This document shows, piece by piece, positions 26,845-34,672 of a DNA stretch of 64,000 nt; position 1 is the first letter of the stretch, and the number at the start of each line of letters is the position of its first letter. The notes under the pieces were generated by a model that saw nothing but the letters and a program-made list of their open reading frames with translations, was not told the DNA's origin and did no database searches. Origin of the DNA: Limnospira fusiformis SAG 85.79. Its GTDB lineage: Bacteria; Cyanobacteriota; Cyanobacteriia; Cyanobacteriales; Microcoleaceae. The position numbers and the translations under genes are program-made. Where the stretch lies: the NCBI RefSeq assembly GCF_012516315.1, contig NZ_CP051185.1:5647363-5711362 (forward strand), written 5' to 3'.

Positions 26845-27005
26845 TGACAATCCATTATCCGCGATCAGCGGCTCAGGTGCGGTTCCTGGGATAGGATAAA
26901 TAACTAATCCATGAGCGATCGCGTAAGGCTTAGGTAGCATATATCGCCTCTCATGGGGGGGTTTTACCTAGACTGCGCGATCGCCAACCATATAGGAAAT
27001 CATTG

Positions 27006-28097
27006 ATGGCTGTGATTCTGACATTTTTGGGTAAGGGTGGTACAGGTAGAACTACAATGGCGATCGCCACCGCTAAAGGACTCGCCGCCCAAGGTAAAAG
27101 GGTTTTACTGGCCACCTCCGACAGCGGGCCAGGACCATCCCTGCTACTGGGAACTCCTTTGACTACGACACCCACCCCTGTAGAAACTAACCTAAAAGCA
27201 GTACAATTCCAGTGCGCTGCTTTACTGGAAAGCAGTTGGGAACAACTCAAGACACTAGAGGCGCAATACCTACGCACTCCCTTTTTTAAAAACGTCTACG
27301 GTCAGGAATTGGGGGTATTACCAGGAATGGATAGCGCCCTAGCCCTCAATGCCCTGAGAGAATATGATCATAGTGGCGATTATGATGCGATCGTCTATGA
27401 TGGCAATAACAGCCAGGAAACATTAAGGATGCTGGGAATGCCAGAAATTCTCAGTTGGTACATCCGAAGATTTCGGCAGGTATTTCTGGACTCGGACTTA
27501 GGAAAAGCACTATCTCCATTTGTGCAACCCATTGCTAGTACGGTGTTAAGTGTGGATATCTCTGGGGATACCTTCGCCGGACCTACTAAAGAAATGAGCA
27601 ATGTTCTGGAACAGGGAAAATCCGCAGTATCAGACCCTAACCGAGTTAGTGCTTATCTGGTGACTACGGAAGATGAAGTGGCGCGGGCTACGGCTAGTTA
27701 CCTATGGGGAAGCGCTCAACAGGTAGGCTTAACTGTGGGTGGTATTCTCCTCAACCAGAGCCAACAAACCAGCTATTTGGCTGACAGCTTCGCCCCCCTG
27801 ACGGTTACAGCCATTCCAGAAGCTGCTTCCAACTGGGAAACTTTAATCAAAGCCCTACCGGACTTTAGCCAAGCCACCAGCGCCCCGCGTTCCATCTCTA
27901 TTGATGTCGCGCGCCGTCATGTCACCCTATTTTTACCAGGATTTGATAAAAAACAGATCAAACTCACCCAATATGGTCCTGAACTGACTATTGAGGCTGG
28001 AGATCAACGCCGTAATATTTTGCTACCTCCTTCCCTGACTGGTCAACCTGTAACTGGGGCTAAATTTCAAAATGGCTATCTGATTGTTTCTCTTTGA
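27006..28097 (+). CDS. Get3d-type ArsA/GET3-like ATPase with alpha-crystallin domain
   Basis: The 363 residues fit the Get3d branch of ArsA/GET3 ATPases found in cyanobacteria and chloroplasts. The N-terminal deviant P-loop reads FLGKGGTGRTTMAIA near residues 7-21, keeping the signature Lys but with Arg in place of the usual P-loop Lys. A switch-like YDAIVYDGNN stands where other family members have D-x-x-P-T. The last roughly 80 residues (from SIDVARRHVTLFLPGFDKKQIKLTQ) form a beta-sandwich like the alpha-crystallin/small heat-shock domain that marks this branch. No tail-anchored targeting cysteines are visible. The ATG at 27006 is used; a TTG lies one codon upstream. The client substrates are not established. 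Confidence 0.8.
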   Translation: MAVILTFLGKGGTGRTTMAIATAKGLAAQGKRVLLATSDSGPGPSLLLGTPLTTTPTPVETNLKAVQFQCAALLESSWEQLKTLEAQYLRTPFFKNVYGQELGVLPGMDSALALNALREYDHSGDYDAIVYDGNNSQETLRMLGMPEILSWYIRRFRQVFLDSDLGKALSPFVQPIASTVLSVDISGDTFAGPTKEMSNVLEQGKSAVSDPNRVSAYLVTTEDEVARATASYLWGSAQQVGLTVGGILLNQSQQTSYLADSFAPLTVTAIPEAASNWETLIKALPDFSQATSAPRSISIDVARRHVTLFLPGFDKKQIKLTQYGPELTIEAGDQRRNILLPPSLTGQPVTGAKFQNGYLIVSL

Positions 28098-28108
28098 CCT
28101 CATGGTAG

Positions 28109-28164
28109 GGTGCGTCAGAAAAATTTCTAATAATTAATACCAGAAAAATCTGACCTGACGCACC
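28109..28164. terminator. Long inverted repeat after get3d
   Basis: GGTGCGTCAG at 28109-28118 pairs perfectly with CTGACGCACC at 28155-28164, and an inner AGAAAAATTTCT / CAGAAAAATCTG pair can extend it. It starts 12 bases after the stop of the ATPase gene and lies just outside the right end of the IS607 element. It may terminate both sides; such GGTGCGTCAG hairpins also occur as dispersed repeats in cyanobacteria. Confidence 0.6.
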
Positions 28165-28225
28165 ACAAATGCGACTGCTGAATCGACCCCTACGGCGATC
28201 AGCCCAACTAACTTGTCTGATACAT

Positions 28226-29422
28226 TTACGCGACATTTTTCCGGTTGTTCCCGGACAATGCGACGATAGCACTATTACCGGTTAAGGTAACAGAGGCGGT
28301 ATCCCGCAAAGCTTTTAGAAAGATTCCAAAAGCACCGTTCCAGTCCCTGGGTAGAGTGAACCCACACTCAGGACATCGGAACACTTTTGAGCCACCTAGC
28401 TGGGAATGCACATGACCACAGTGAGTACAGGTTTTGCTGGTGTATTCTTCCGTCACATCTACAACTGTGGTTCCAGTTATCTCGGCTTGATGTCTCAGGG
28501 TTAGTTTGAATCGATAATGCGCCCATGTCAGCATGGCGCGGGCAGTCTTAGACCTGATTAGACGCTTCACCTTGACAACCATATCGGAAGTCTCGAAGGT
28601 CGGCAAAAAAATTAGGCTGTAGTTGTGAGTCAAGTAGTGAGCAATTTGTTTGTGGGCTTCATCAACTAGATTGCGGATTTTGGTTCTCATTCGTTGAGCC
28701 GCTTGCCTCATCCGTCGCCTTCTTGAACGACAGGGTTCCTTGGCGATTCGGCTCATCAAATCATCCAAATGTTGACATAGCCTAGTAATGCCTCCAATAT
28801 CCCCGGAGCCCAATTCCAGAAACCGAGAGCCATCAAACCCGGTCATAAAAGTTCGGACGCCCGGGTCTAATGCAATCACGCCAGTAGCGTCAGTTGGGGT
28901 AACGGCAACTGGTTCAGGGAAAATCGCCAACCATCGACCTTTGGTAAACACCAACTGAGTCCCTTGCCCGCAAGCTTTAGGGATGGGTTCGGAAACCATG
29001 AAAATTAATCCTTTCGTTAGTCTTGGATACCAACTCCCTGAAGAGAAATTAGCATCGTTAAACTTGATGGCTTGAGAACTAGCCCGACAGCTCCTAAACC
29101 TTGCGCCAGGACTGGCGCTCAAAGCCTGATAGGCATCAAAGATGGCATTTTGCCGAATGTGGCAGGGTGTTTCTTTGACCCATTCGGGTAAGTCACTCTG
29201 CATCACTTGATTGCGTAACTTTAACTTGCTTAGTCGTTTACCACTCCGGGATAATGCAATTGCTTGGTTGTAGCAATACCGACAAGCAGCCAGCCATTTA
29301 CGCCAGACTTGATTTAGCTCGGGGCTGGGGTAAATCCGGATCTTCTTTGACCTGAGTTTTGTATTTACTCCGTCCGTATAATCTGGAGCTAAAGCAGTGG
29401 AGGAGGGCGAGGATGTCCTCAA
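28226..29422 (-). CDS. tnpB: TnpB RNA-guided nuclease of the IS607-type element
   Basis: The protein has the complete TnpB core: an N-terminal LRSKKIRIYPSPELNQVWRKW segment, the first RuvC Asp in IALDPGVRTFM, the second acidic site in LIFLPTFE, a four-cysteine zinc finger (CTHCGH and CPECG) and the last RuvC Asp in LPRDWNGAFG. All three acidic residues are present, so the nuclease looks active. TnpB proteins are guided by an RNA from the element's right end. The start is uncertain: the frame is open to 29560 but the region above about 29422 overlaps tnpA; TTG at 29422 gives a normal length near 398 residues. Confidence 0.82.
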   Translation of the reverse strand: MRTSSPSSTALAPDYTDGVNTKLRSKKIRIYPSPELNQVWRKWLAACRYCYNQAIALSRSGKRLSKLKLRNQVMQSDLPEWVKETPCHIRQNAIFDAYQALSASPGARFRSCRASSQAIKFNDANFSSGSWYPRLTKGLIFMVSEPIPKACGQGTQLVFTKGRWLAIFPEPVAVTPTDATGVIALDPGVRTFMTGFDGSRFLELGSGDIGGITRLCQHLDDLMSRIAKEPCRSRRRRMRQAAQRMRTKIRNLVDEAHKQIAHYLTHNYSLIFLPTFETSDMVVKVKRLIRSKTARAMLTWAHYRFKLTLRHQAEITGTTVVDVTEEYTSKTCTHCGHVHSQLGGSKVFRCPECGFTLPRDWNGAFGIFLKALRDTASVTLTGNSAIVALSGNNRKNVA

Positions 29423-29903
29423 CCATTTCTGGTTCTGGACTGAGACTTGTCTCGTTGAGAACCATGAGTGAGCAACTGTTTTGCTCACAGAGCCATCGAA
29501 ACAAGTCAAATCCCCATATTGCCAATCAGTCTGGGTGGGCAACGACAACCATGCGGACATCTCCTGACAATTGATGTCCCAGTAAGGCCAGCATTTTCTT
29601 TCCCTTGAAGTTGAGCCCGCCTCGGATTTCTGAGACGACTTCTGCTTCGGGGTAGAGGTTGGACAGTGCGGCTACCTGTCGGTTGAGGTCTGACTGCTGG
29701 GCGCGGCTACTAACTCTGGCATAGATAACGACTTTGCGTTTGTCACTGCCTGATTTGGCAGTATATGACTCAACGTTGTATCGTCGTTGCCCAGCGGGGG
29801 TTCTGATGGTCTCGATTGAGCCATTGTCGTCCCATATGCGGAGTGTTCTTTCATGGACTCCAAGGATTTGGGCGGCTTCCTTGGGTTTGACATATCTGGC
29901 AAT
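29298..29903 (-). pseudogene. tnpA: IS607 TnpA serine recombinase, disrupted by an in-frame stop
   Basis: Reading the minus strand from about 29903 gives a MerR-type helix-turn-helix (PKEAAQILGVHERTLRIWDD, then AGQRRYNVESY) and a serine-recombinase catalytic core (VVIYARVSSRAQQSDLNRQV). The frame meets TGA at 29526-29528. It continues after the stop as LAIWGFDLFRWLCEQN and LNETSLSPEPEMVEDILALL to 29298, clearly the rest of the same protein. The family motif here is HPDRLAR: the first Arg codon has become TGA and the second reads ATA (Ile). Both arginines are catalytic in serine recombinases. No ATG, GTG or TTG precedes the helix-turn-helix in frame; an ATT at 29903 is the nearest candidate. 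Confidence 0.85.
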
Positions 29904-30058
29904 AGGTTTATCCTCAACTCTTCTCGCTTATTAGACCCTATTGCCCTAAAATATTAACCTAATTTGAGATTAAATCATGCTCCAAATAGCTTTTATTGCG
30001 ATCGAGAGGGGTTTGGTTTGAGTTGGGCAATTAGGACTTGCTGCATTGGGGATTAGCT

Positions 30059-30622
30059 TTAACGGTTTCTCAGAGATGGGATTTGATGATATTTTTGGTG
30101 GAATTTCCACCAACGACTGAGGGGAAAGTAGACTACAGGAGCCAATAAACTACTGAGTATGGCTGAACTGATGGCAATTTTTTGGCGATCGCTCCAAATG
30201 TCTGCCAAATCATTTGTAATGGTTCCTAAGCCCCATTGGCTAAATTGTAAGGCTCTGATCATCTCGACAATGATCGCCATGCCAAATACAATCATAGCCA
30301 CGGAGATAAAATCTTCTTGGATATTCTTGAGCACCAATTTAGAAAGTACGAAGGTGATGACAGCAGCAATGACTAATGGAACCGCATGGCTTGGCTGTGG
30401 GGCGCTGATGCTATCACTTAGGAAACCCATAACTAAACCAGCAATAATAGCTTGTGGAAGCGATCGCCTGAGACTCCAAGCTACTAACCAGATGACCGGC
30501 CAATTAGGACCAATACCAAACATATCAACACCAGGGACTTCAACCAGCATCAATAAAATACAGGCGATCGCAGAACCCACATTAATCAGAGCATTGAGTA
30601 ATTGGCCAGTTGTGATATACAT
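30059..30622 (-). CDS. mreD: Rod-shape-determining protein MreD
   Basis: The 187-residue protein has five or six hydrophobic segments: ALINVGSAIACILLMLVEV near the N-terminus, VIWLVAWSLRR, AIIAGLVMGFLSDSI, VPLVIAAVITFVLSKLV and ISSAILSSLLAPVVYFPLS near the end. MreD is an inner-membrane part of the elongasome that organises cell-wall synthesis with MreB and MreC. Position supports the call: it follows mreC on the same strand with a 69-base gap. It is the last gene of the mre group; the IS607 element lies beyond it. Confidence 0.85.
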   Translation of the reverse strand: MYITTGQLLNALINVGSAIACILLMLVEVPGVDMFGIGPNWPVIWLVAWSLRRSLPQAIIAGLVMGFLSDSISAPQPSHAVPLVIAAVITFVLSKLVLKNIQEDFISVAMIVFGMAIIVEMIRALQFSQWGLGTITNDLADIWSDRQKIAISSAILSSLLAPVVYFPLSRWWKFHQKYHQIPSLRNR

Positions 30623-30691
30623 TTAAATCTTAAAAATTGGATTATCCAAATCATTTGTATGGGGGGGTTCACCAATCATCTGAACTCGCCC

Positions 30692-31486
30692 CTACTCTGG
30701 GGGTGATGGGTTATTCAAGGCTGAAGACTGTTGCTCATTTTGGTAAACCACCACCCACTCTAAGGAATCAAGGGGAGCAAAAAATGCGATCGCCGCCTCT
30801 GGTCCTGTGGCTTTATTAATATCGACAGATACCACCTTACCCACTGGCCAACCCGGTGGTAAGATTTGGCTAAATACCGAAGTTGTCACCACATCTCCCG
30901 GTTGAACATCAGGAACAGTATTAAAAAACGCCAGAACTCCCTGATTGTTATTGAGACCCTGCAAATAACCCATCTGGCGACTGCGGGCCACCGCCACACC
31001 AATACGACTGGTAGGGTCAGTCACCAGCAGAACTTTACTGGTGTTGGGGGTGACACTAATAATGCGTCCCACTAAACCACCTGGTCCCATAACTAAGGCA
31101 TTTTCTTTAATACCCGCTTGACTTCCCCGCCCCAAAGTTATCTGTTGCCACCAATGGTCAGGACTACGAGCAATCACCGGAGCCACCACACCTTTAAAAT
31201 TAGGTCTAGTAGAAACATAGTCCACCAGTTCTCCTAACCTTTTGTTTTGCTGTTCCAATTCTTCAACTCTAGCTTCAAGTCCTTGGATAATAGGATTAAG
31301 GGACTCAGCTTGTTGTTGTTGTTCCAATCTTTGTTCAGATTGAAGTTGAAACGGGCGAGTTATCCAATAATAGACCTCAAACAGTGCTGCACCTTGGGTT
31401 TGTCTTACCCATAATGCTGTGAAAACTGCTAAACTCAGCAGTGCTAATTGTGAACCGTATCGATTCCACCAGGTGCGTGTACCCAT
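30692..31486 (-). CDS. mreC: Rod-shape-determining protein MreC
   Basis: MreC is a membrane-anchored periplasmic scaffold of the elongasome. The 264 residues show a short cytoplasmic start and one membrane span (LALLSLAVFTALWV, residues 14-27). A coiled coil follows (QSEQRLEQQQQAESLNPI to QQNKRLGELVDYV, about residues 48-90), then the beta-rich MreC domain with VIARSPDHWWQQITLGRGSQ, GPGGLVGRIISV, VLLVTDPTSRIGV and GDVVTTS. A Shine-Dalgarno-like GCAGGA lies six bases before the ATG at 31486. Its upstream region has been replaced by an inserted tnpB element, whose reading frame runs on the same strand through the first 110 bases of mreC. Confidence 0.9.
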   Translation of the reverse strand: MGTRTWWNRYGSQLALLSLAVFTALWVRQTQGAALFEVYYWITRPFQLQSEQRLEQQQQAESLNPIIQGLEARVEELEQQNKRLGELVDYVSTRPNFKGVVAPVIARSPDHWWQQITLGRGSQAGIKENALVMGPGGLVGRIISVTPNTSKVLLVTDPTSRIGVAVARSRQMGYLQGLNNNQGVLAFFNTVPDVQPGDVVTTSVFSQILPPGWPVGKVVSVDINKATGPEAAIAFFAPLDSLEWVVVYQNEQQSSALNNPSPPE

Positions 31487-32675
31487 CTATTCCTGCTGCT
31501 GCTCTATAAAACTTAAACAAAACCGGATATAGCCGGATATTGATGTTTATTTCTTGCTTCGTCCGGGACTGTCGGCAGCACCCCGTCCACAAGTGTAATC
31601 GTCGGAAAGAAAGCGATTTTTCTAAATTTATACTGGCGTTCAAATCTCTATCAATCTTCAAGCCACAGTTTGGACATTCAAAAGTCCGACGGACTAGGGG
31701 CATTTTTTGACGATAACCGCAATTAGAACACAGTTGACTGGATGGATAAAATCTATCGGCAATAATCAACTTTGAACCATAACGTTCTGCCTTGTAACCT
31801 AGTTGCCGACGGAACTCATAAAATGAAGCATCAGCGATAGAACCCGCCAAACCATGATTTTTCAGCATACCTGACACATTCAAATCTTCAATGACTACTT
31901 GGCTGTGGTTCTTAGCCAAAAAAGTAGTGATTTTATGAATGGTGTCCCGCCGAATGTTTGCTACTCTTTGATGTAGCTTTTGAACTTTTAAGAGACATTT
32001 GGCCCAATTTTTCGAGCCTTTGACTTTGCGACTTAAATGACGTTGTAATCTGGCTAGTTTTTTGGTGGCTGCTTTATAAGCCTTGGGATTAGAGAATTGG
32101 GTCCCATCGGAGCAAGTCGCCCAATTGTTAATTCCTAGGTCTACCCCGATTCTCTCTCGATATTTCGGTGTAATTTCTGGCGTGATTTCTACAAAAAAGC
32201 TCATATACCAGTCCCCTGCTTGGCGCGTTAGGGTGACTTTCTTAACCCAACTTTCGGGTAGAGCCTCAAATGTAGAAACCCAGCCCACAAAAGGCAGCTT
32301 ATGGCGAGTTCCTGACAGATTGAATGGCTTTCCAGAATTGTCAAGCGTAAAACTATCATGGTGGCCTTTCTTCTTAAATTTAGGATAACTGCTTATTCCC
32401 TTGAAGAAGCGCTTAAAGGCATCCCCTAGATTAATGAAGGCATATTGATCAACTTTAGAAGACAATTCAGACATCCAAGGATATTGAGGTTTTACATAAT
32501 GAGTAAAAACCTTTTTGATGGAGTTGACGTTAGGCTTGAGTCCCTCTTCATAAGCTGACATCCATAAGTGTAATCCCCAATTGAACACAAATCGAGCATA
32601 CCCCGCGTGTTTGGCCATCAAGGTGGCTTGACGGTCATTGAGTTTTAGTTTGGTTCGGAAAGCTTTGTAAGGCAT
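31377..32675 (-). CDS. tnpB: TnpB-type RNA-guided nuclease inserted between mreB and mreC
   Basis: The ATG at 32675 gives the usual N-terminus (MPYKAFRTKLKLNDRQATLM). The RuvC residues appear in GVDLGINNWATCSDG (Asp), VVIEDLNVSGM (Glu) and LKIDRDLNASINLE (Asp), with a zinc finger CSNCGYRQ and CPNCG between. The set is complete. After the last RuvC motif the protein has a tail (RQSRTKQEINI and on) and then reads through the presumed element end into sequence belonging to mreC, stopping at 31377. So the last 35 residues or so come from host DNA in another frame. No tnpA is present; mobility would need one supplied from elsewhere. Confidence 0.85.
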   Translation of the reverse strand: MPYKAFRTKLKLNDRQATLMAKHAGYARFVFNWGLHLWMSAYEEGLKPNVNSIKKVFTHYVKPQYPWMSELSSKVDQYAFINLGDAFKRFFKGISSYPKFKKKGHHDSFTLDNSGKPFNLSGTRHKLPFVGWVSTFEALPESWVKKVTLTRQAGDWYMSFFVEITPEITPKYRERIGVDLGINNWATCSDGTQFSNPKAYKAATKKLARLQRHLSRKVKGSKNWAKCLLKVQKLHQRVANIRRDTIHKITTFLAKNHSQVVIEDLNVSGMLKNHGLAGSIADASFYEFRRQLGYKAERYGSKLIIADRFYPSSQLCSNCGYRQKMPLVRRTFECPNCGLKIDRDLNASINLEKSLSFRRLHLWTGCCRQSRTKQEININIRLYPVLFKFYRAAAGIDGYTHLVESIRFTISTAEFSSFHSIMGKTNPRCSTV

Positions 32676-32838
32676 GATTTGATTGTACCATGAATCCGAC
32701 TTTATGAGTATGTCGTCAGGGAAATTTGGCATGGTCTGGGGTTTGACCGTATATTCATTATTGAGTTGCGAATCTTTTGGGGTATTGTACCTTATTGTCC
32801 TAAGATTTTAAGCAAATCTTGGATTAAATTCTGGCTCC
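31495..32838 (-). mobile_element. tnpB-only IS607-like element
   Basis: On the minus strand the left end near 32838 begins GGAGCCAGAATTTAATCC and continues AGGACAATAAGGTACAATACC. This resembles the left ends of the IS607-type copies at 29984 and 21193 (shared GGAGC, TTTAATC, and the CAATA-GGTA-AATACC part). The right end is not defined by a second copy; I place it just upstream of the mreC ribosome site near 31495-31510, so that boundary is approximate. The left end is 34 bases past the mreB stop. Confidence 0.6.
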
Positions 32839-32871
32839 GCAGCAGCCTACAAAAATCATTCAACAAAACAG

Positions 32872-33918
32872 CTACGGATTTTGCAGTTGCCGTGTAAATA
32901 CCCGTTCAAACTGTTCCATATTCTCTAGTACCCGTCCAGTTCCCAATACTACACAGGAAAGGGGATCTGTAGCCACATGGGTGACAATACCAGTTTCGTG
33001 ACTAATCAGAGCATCTAAGCCTCTCATCAAAGCTCCTCCCCCGGTTAACATAATTCCTCGATCTATAATATCGGCCGCTAGTTCTGGGGGGGTTCGCTCT
33101 AGGGTGCGTTTAATGGCTGTAATAATGTCTGATAGTGGTTCTAGCATACTCTCGCGGATTTCTGCGGCTTTAATGGTCACAGTCCTAGGTAATCCTGAGA
33201 GCAAATGAATCCCCCTAACTTCCATAATAGATTGTTCTTCGCCATCAATAGGATAAGCTGAACCTAGATTTATTTTAATCTCTTCGGCGGTTTGATCCCC
33301 GATTACTAAATTATGGACTTTTTTCATATATTGGATGATCGCCTCGTTTAGGTCATCCCCGGCGACTCTGAGGGACTCACTCAGGACGTTTCCTTCTAAG
33401 CTGAGTACAGCTACTTCTGTGGTTCCGCCACCAATATCAACAATCATATTTCCTGTGGGGTCTACCACGGGAAGACCAGCGCCAATAGCTGCAGCGATCG
33501 ATTGATCCAGCAGTTTGACATCTCCGGCTCCGGCTTGGGTTGCGGCTTCAATTACGGCCCGTCGTTCTAACCCAGTCACACCACTGGGAACGCCAATTAT
33601 AATCCGAGGAGCAAAAAGAGGTTTTTTTCCGTCATTAACTTCCCGGATAAATAGTCTCAGCATCTGTTCTGCTGCTTCTACATCTGCAACCACCCCATTA
33701 CGCAGAGGACGCACAACACGGACGTTTTTAGGGGTGCGACCTAACATTTTTTTGGCCGATTCTCCTACTGCTAATGGTGTTTTGTCGTCTTGGTTAATGG
33801 CAACTACGGATGGTTTTTGCAGAACTATTCCCTTTCCTGATACATAAATGAGGGTGTTGGCGGTTCCTAGGTCTATGCCCATGTCCCGTGATAAGGAAAA
33901 GCGATTAAAAAAGCCCAC
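32872..33918 (-). CDS. mreB: Rod-shape-determining actin homologue MreB
   Basis: The 348 residues match MreB closely: phosphate-1 motif DMGIDLGTANTLIYVSGKGI near residue 13, KPSVVAIN, RPLRNGVVADVEAAE, a connecting VPSGVTGLERRAVIEA, phosphate-2 motif MIVDIGGGTTEVAVLS near residue 158 and the adenosine motif IMLTGGGALMRGLD near residue 288. It assembles membrane-bound filaments that steer lateral wall synthesis. Upstream are about 390 bases without a gene, likely holding the promoter for the mre group. The normal direct junction to mreC is interrupted by a tnpB element. Confidence 0.96.
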   Translation of the reverse strand: MGFFNRFSLSRDMGIDLGTANTLIYVSGKGIVLQKPSVVAINQDDKTPLAVGESAKKMLGRTPKNVRVVRPLRNGVVADVEAAEQMLRLFIREVNDGKKPLFAPRIIIGVPSGVTGLERRAVIEAATQAGAGDVKLLDQSIAAAIGAGLPVVDPTGNMIVDIGGGTTEVAVLSLEGNVLSESLRVAGDDLNEAIIQYMKKVHNLVIGDQTAEEIKINLGSAYPIDGEEQSIMEVRGIHLLSGLPRTVTIKAAEIRESMLEPLSDIITAIKRTLERTPPELAADIIDRGIMLTGGGALMRGLDALISHETGIVTHVATDPLSCVVLGTGRVLENMEQFERVFTRQLQNP

Positions 33919-34310
33919 TGGTGTTTACGTCCCCAATTTAATTAATTCTTTGTTCAAGGCTATCTTGGCTATGTTGATAGGATACAACCTGCCAGAGGCT
34001 GTAGTTTAGACTATGCACCAACAGCACTGCCTAACTCGGTTGATTGGAATACGAGAAAGCGGTTGCTAAGATGACCCCCTAGCAGTTTGCCATATTTTTT
34101 TTCTCAAACACCAAATTTTACTGGAAGTTATAACCAGTTTTCTGGTTTGAGTCAATCCTCGTGAACCGATGTGGATTGTAGTATGTTTTGGTCTCAGAGT
34201 CTAGTCTTTTGTGAAGACTTGACTACGTGCTGCTATACATATCCGTTAACTTGGTCAGCCCTAATGTAAGGGTTCGGTAGACAAGGCAAGGTTTCAGGAC
34301 TATCTTATAC
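33919..34310. other. Gene-free region upstream of mreB
   Basis: This stretch contains no credible frame. It presumably holds the mreB promoter on the minus strand, but I could not identify a clear -10/-35 pair. The last 100 bases may be decayed sequence belonging to the tnpB remnant that follows. Confidence 0.4.
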
Positions 34311-34594
34311 CAAATCATCCGCTAACCAACTGCCCACTTCACAGAAAGAACTCCCCTGGTTGACTGAGGTAGCCAGTCCAGTCCTTTCCCTGGGAAGGCT
34401 ACACCAACAAGAGTCTTTGAAGCATTTAGATAAGGCCTTCAGTAACTTTTTTCTGGAATAGCACGCCATCCCAGGTTCAAGTCTCAAAACGGAAAGCAAT
34501 CAGCGACTTATCCTCAAGGCTTCCCAGTCAATGAATTAAGGAGTCAACTTCCCAAGTTAGGATAGGTGAAAGCCAATGAGCGTTCCCCCGGGTT
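34311..34594 (+). pseudogene. tnpB: Decayed tnpB fragment
   Basis: Plus-strand translation from 34311 gives TKSSANQLPTSQKELPWL, then TEVASPV and, after divergence, SLKHLDKAFSNFFLE. This corresponds to the N-terminal third of typical TnpB proteins, which have a similar segment ending in a helix like SLRHLQTAFSNFF. After a stop and a frame change the next family segment is visible as RFKSQNGKQSATYPQGF, then LPKLG, a TAG where a Trp codon is usual, and VKA. Both RuvC parts and the zinc finger are missing. The fragment has several stops and is not related in close detail to the two intact tnpB genes of the window. Confidence 0.7.
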
Positions 34595-34672
34595 GGCGAT
34601 GATTATTGGGGAGAATTATAAGCTGTTTGGATGTGGAAACGGGACAGGTTAACGGTTGATGCGGCTGATCTA

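Larger units (their letters stand above)
28217..29984 (-). mobile_element. IS607-type insertion sequence (tnpA defective, tnpB intact)
   Basis: The two ends were set by comparison with the deleted copy at 21193-21765: the left end GGAGCATGATTTAATC (minus strand) lies at about 29984 and the right end GTAAATGTATCAG at about 28217. Order on the minus strand is tnpA (MerR-like helix-turn-helix plus serine recombinase) overlapping tnpB. No target duplication is seen, and the ends fit insertion between two G residues, as known for IS607. The element sits between get3d and mreD. Confidence 0.85.

Noticed and set aside
29672..29917. 81-residue minus-strand frame in the IS607 element
   Set aside because: It is out of phase with the tnpA helix-turn-helix and recombinase sequence, which is plainly read in another frame.
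28226..32675. The two TnpB proteins as Cas12-type CRISPR effectors
   Set aside because: Their size (about 400 residues), element ends and the adjacent tnpA mark them as transposon TnpB; no CRISPR array is present.
34305..34499. 64-residue minus-strand frame
   Set aside because: It is the antisense shadow of the tnpB relic on the plus strand.
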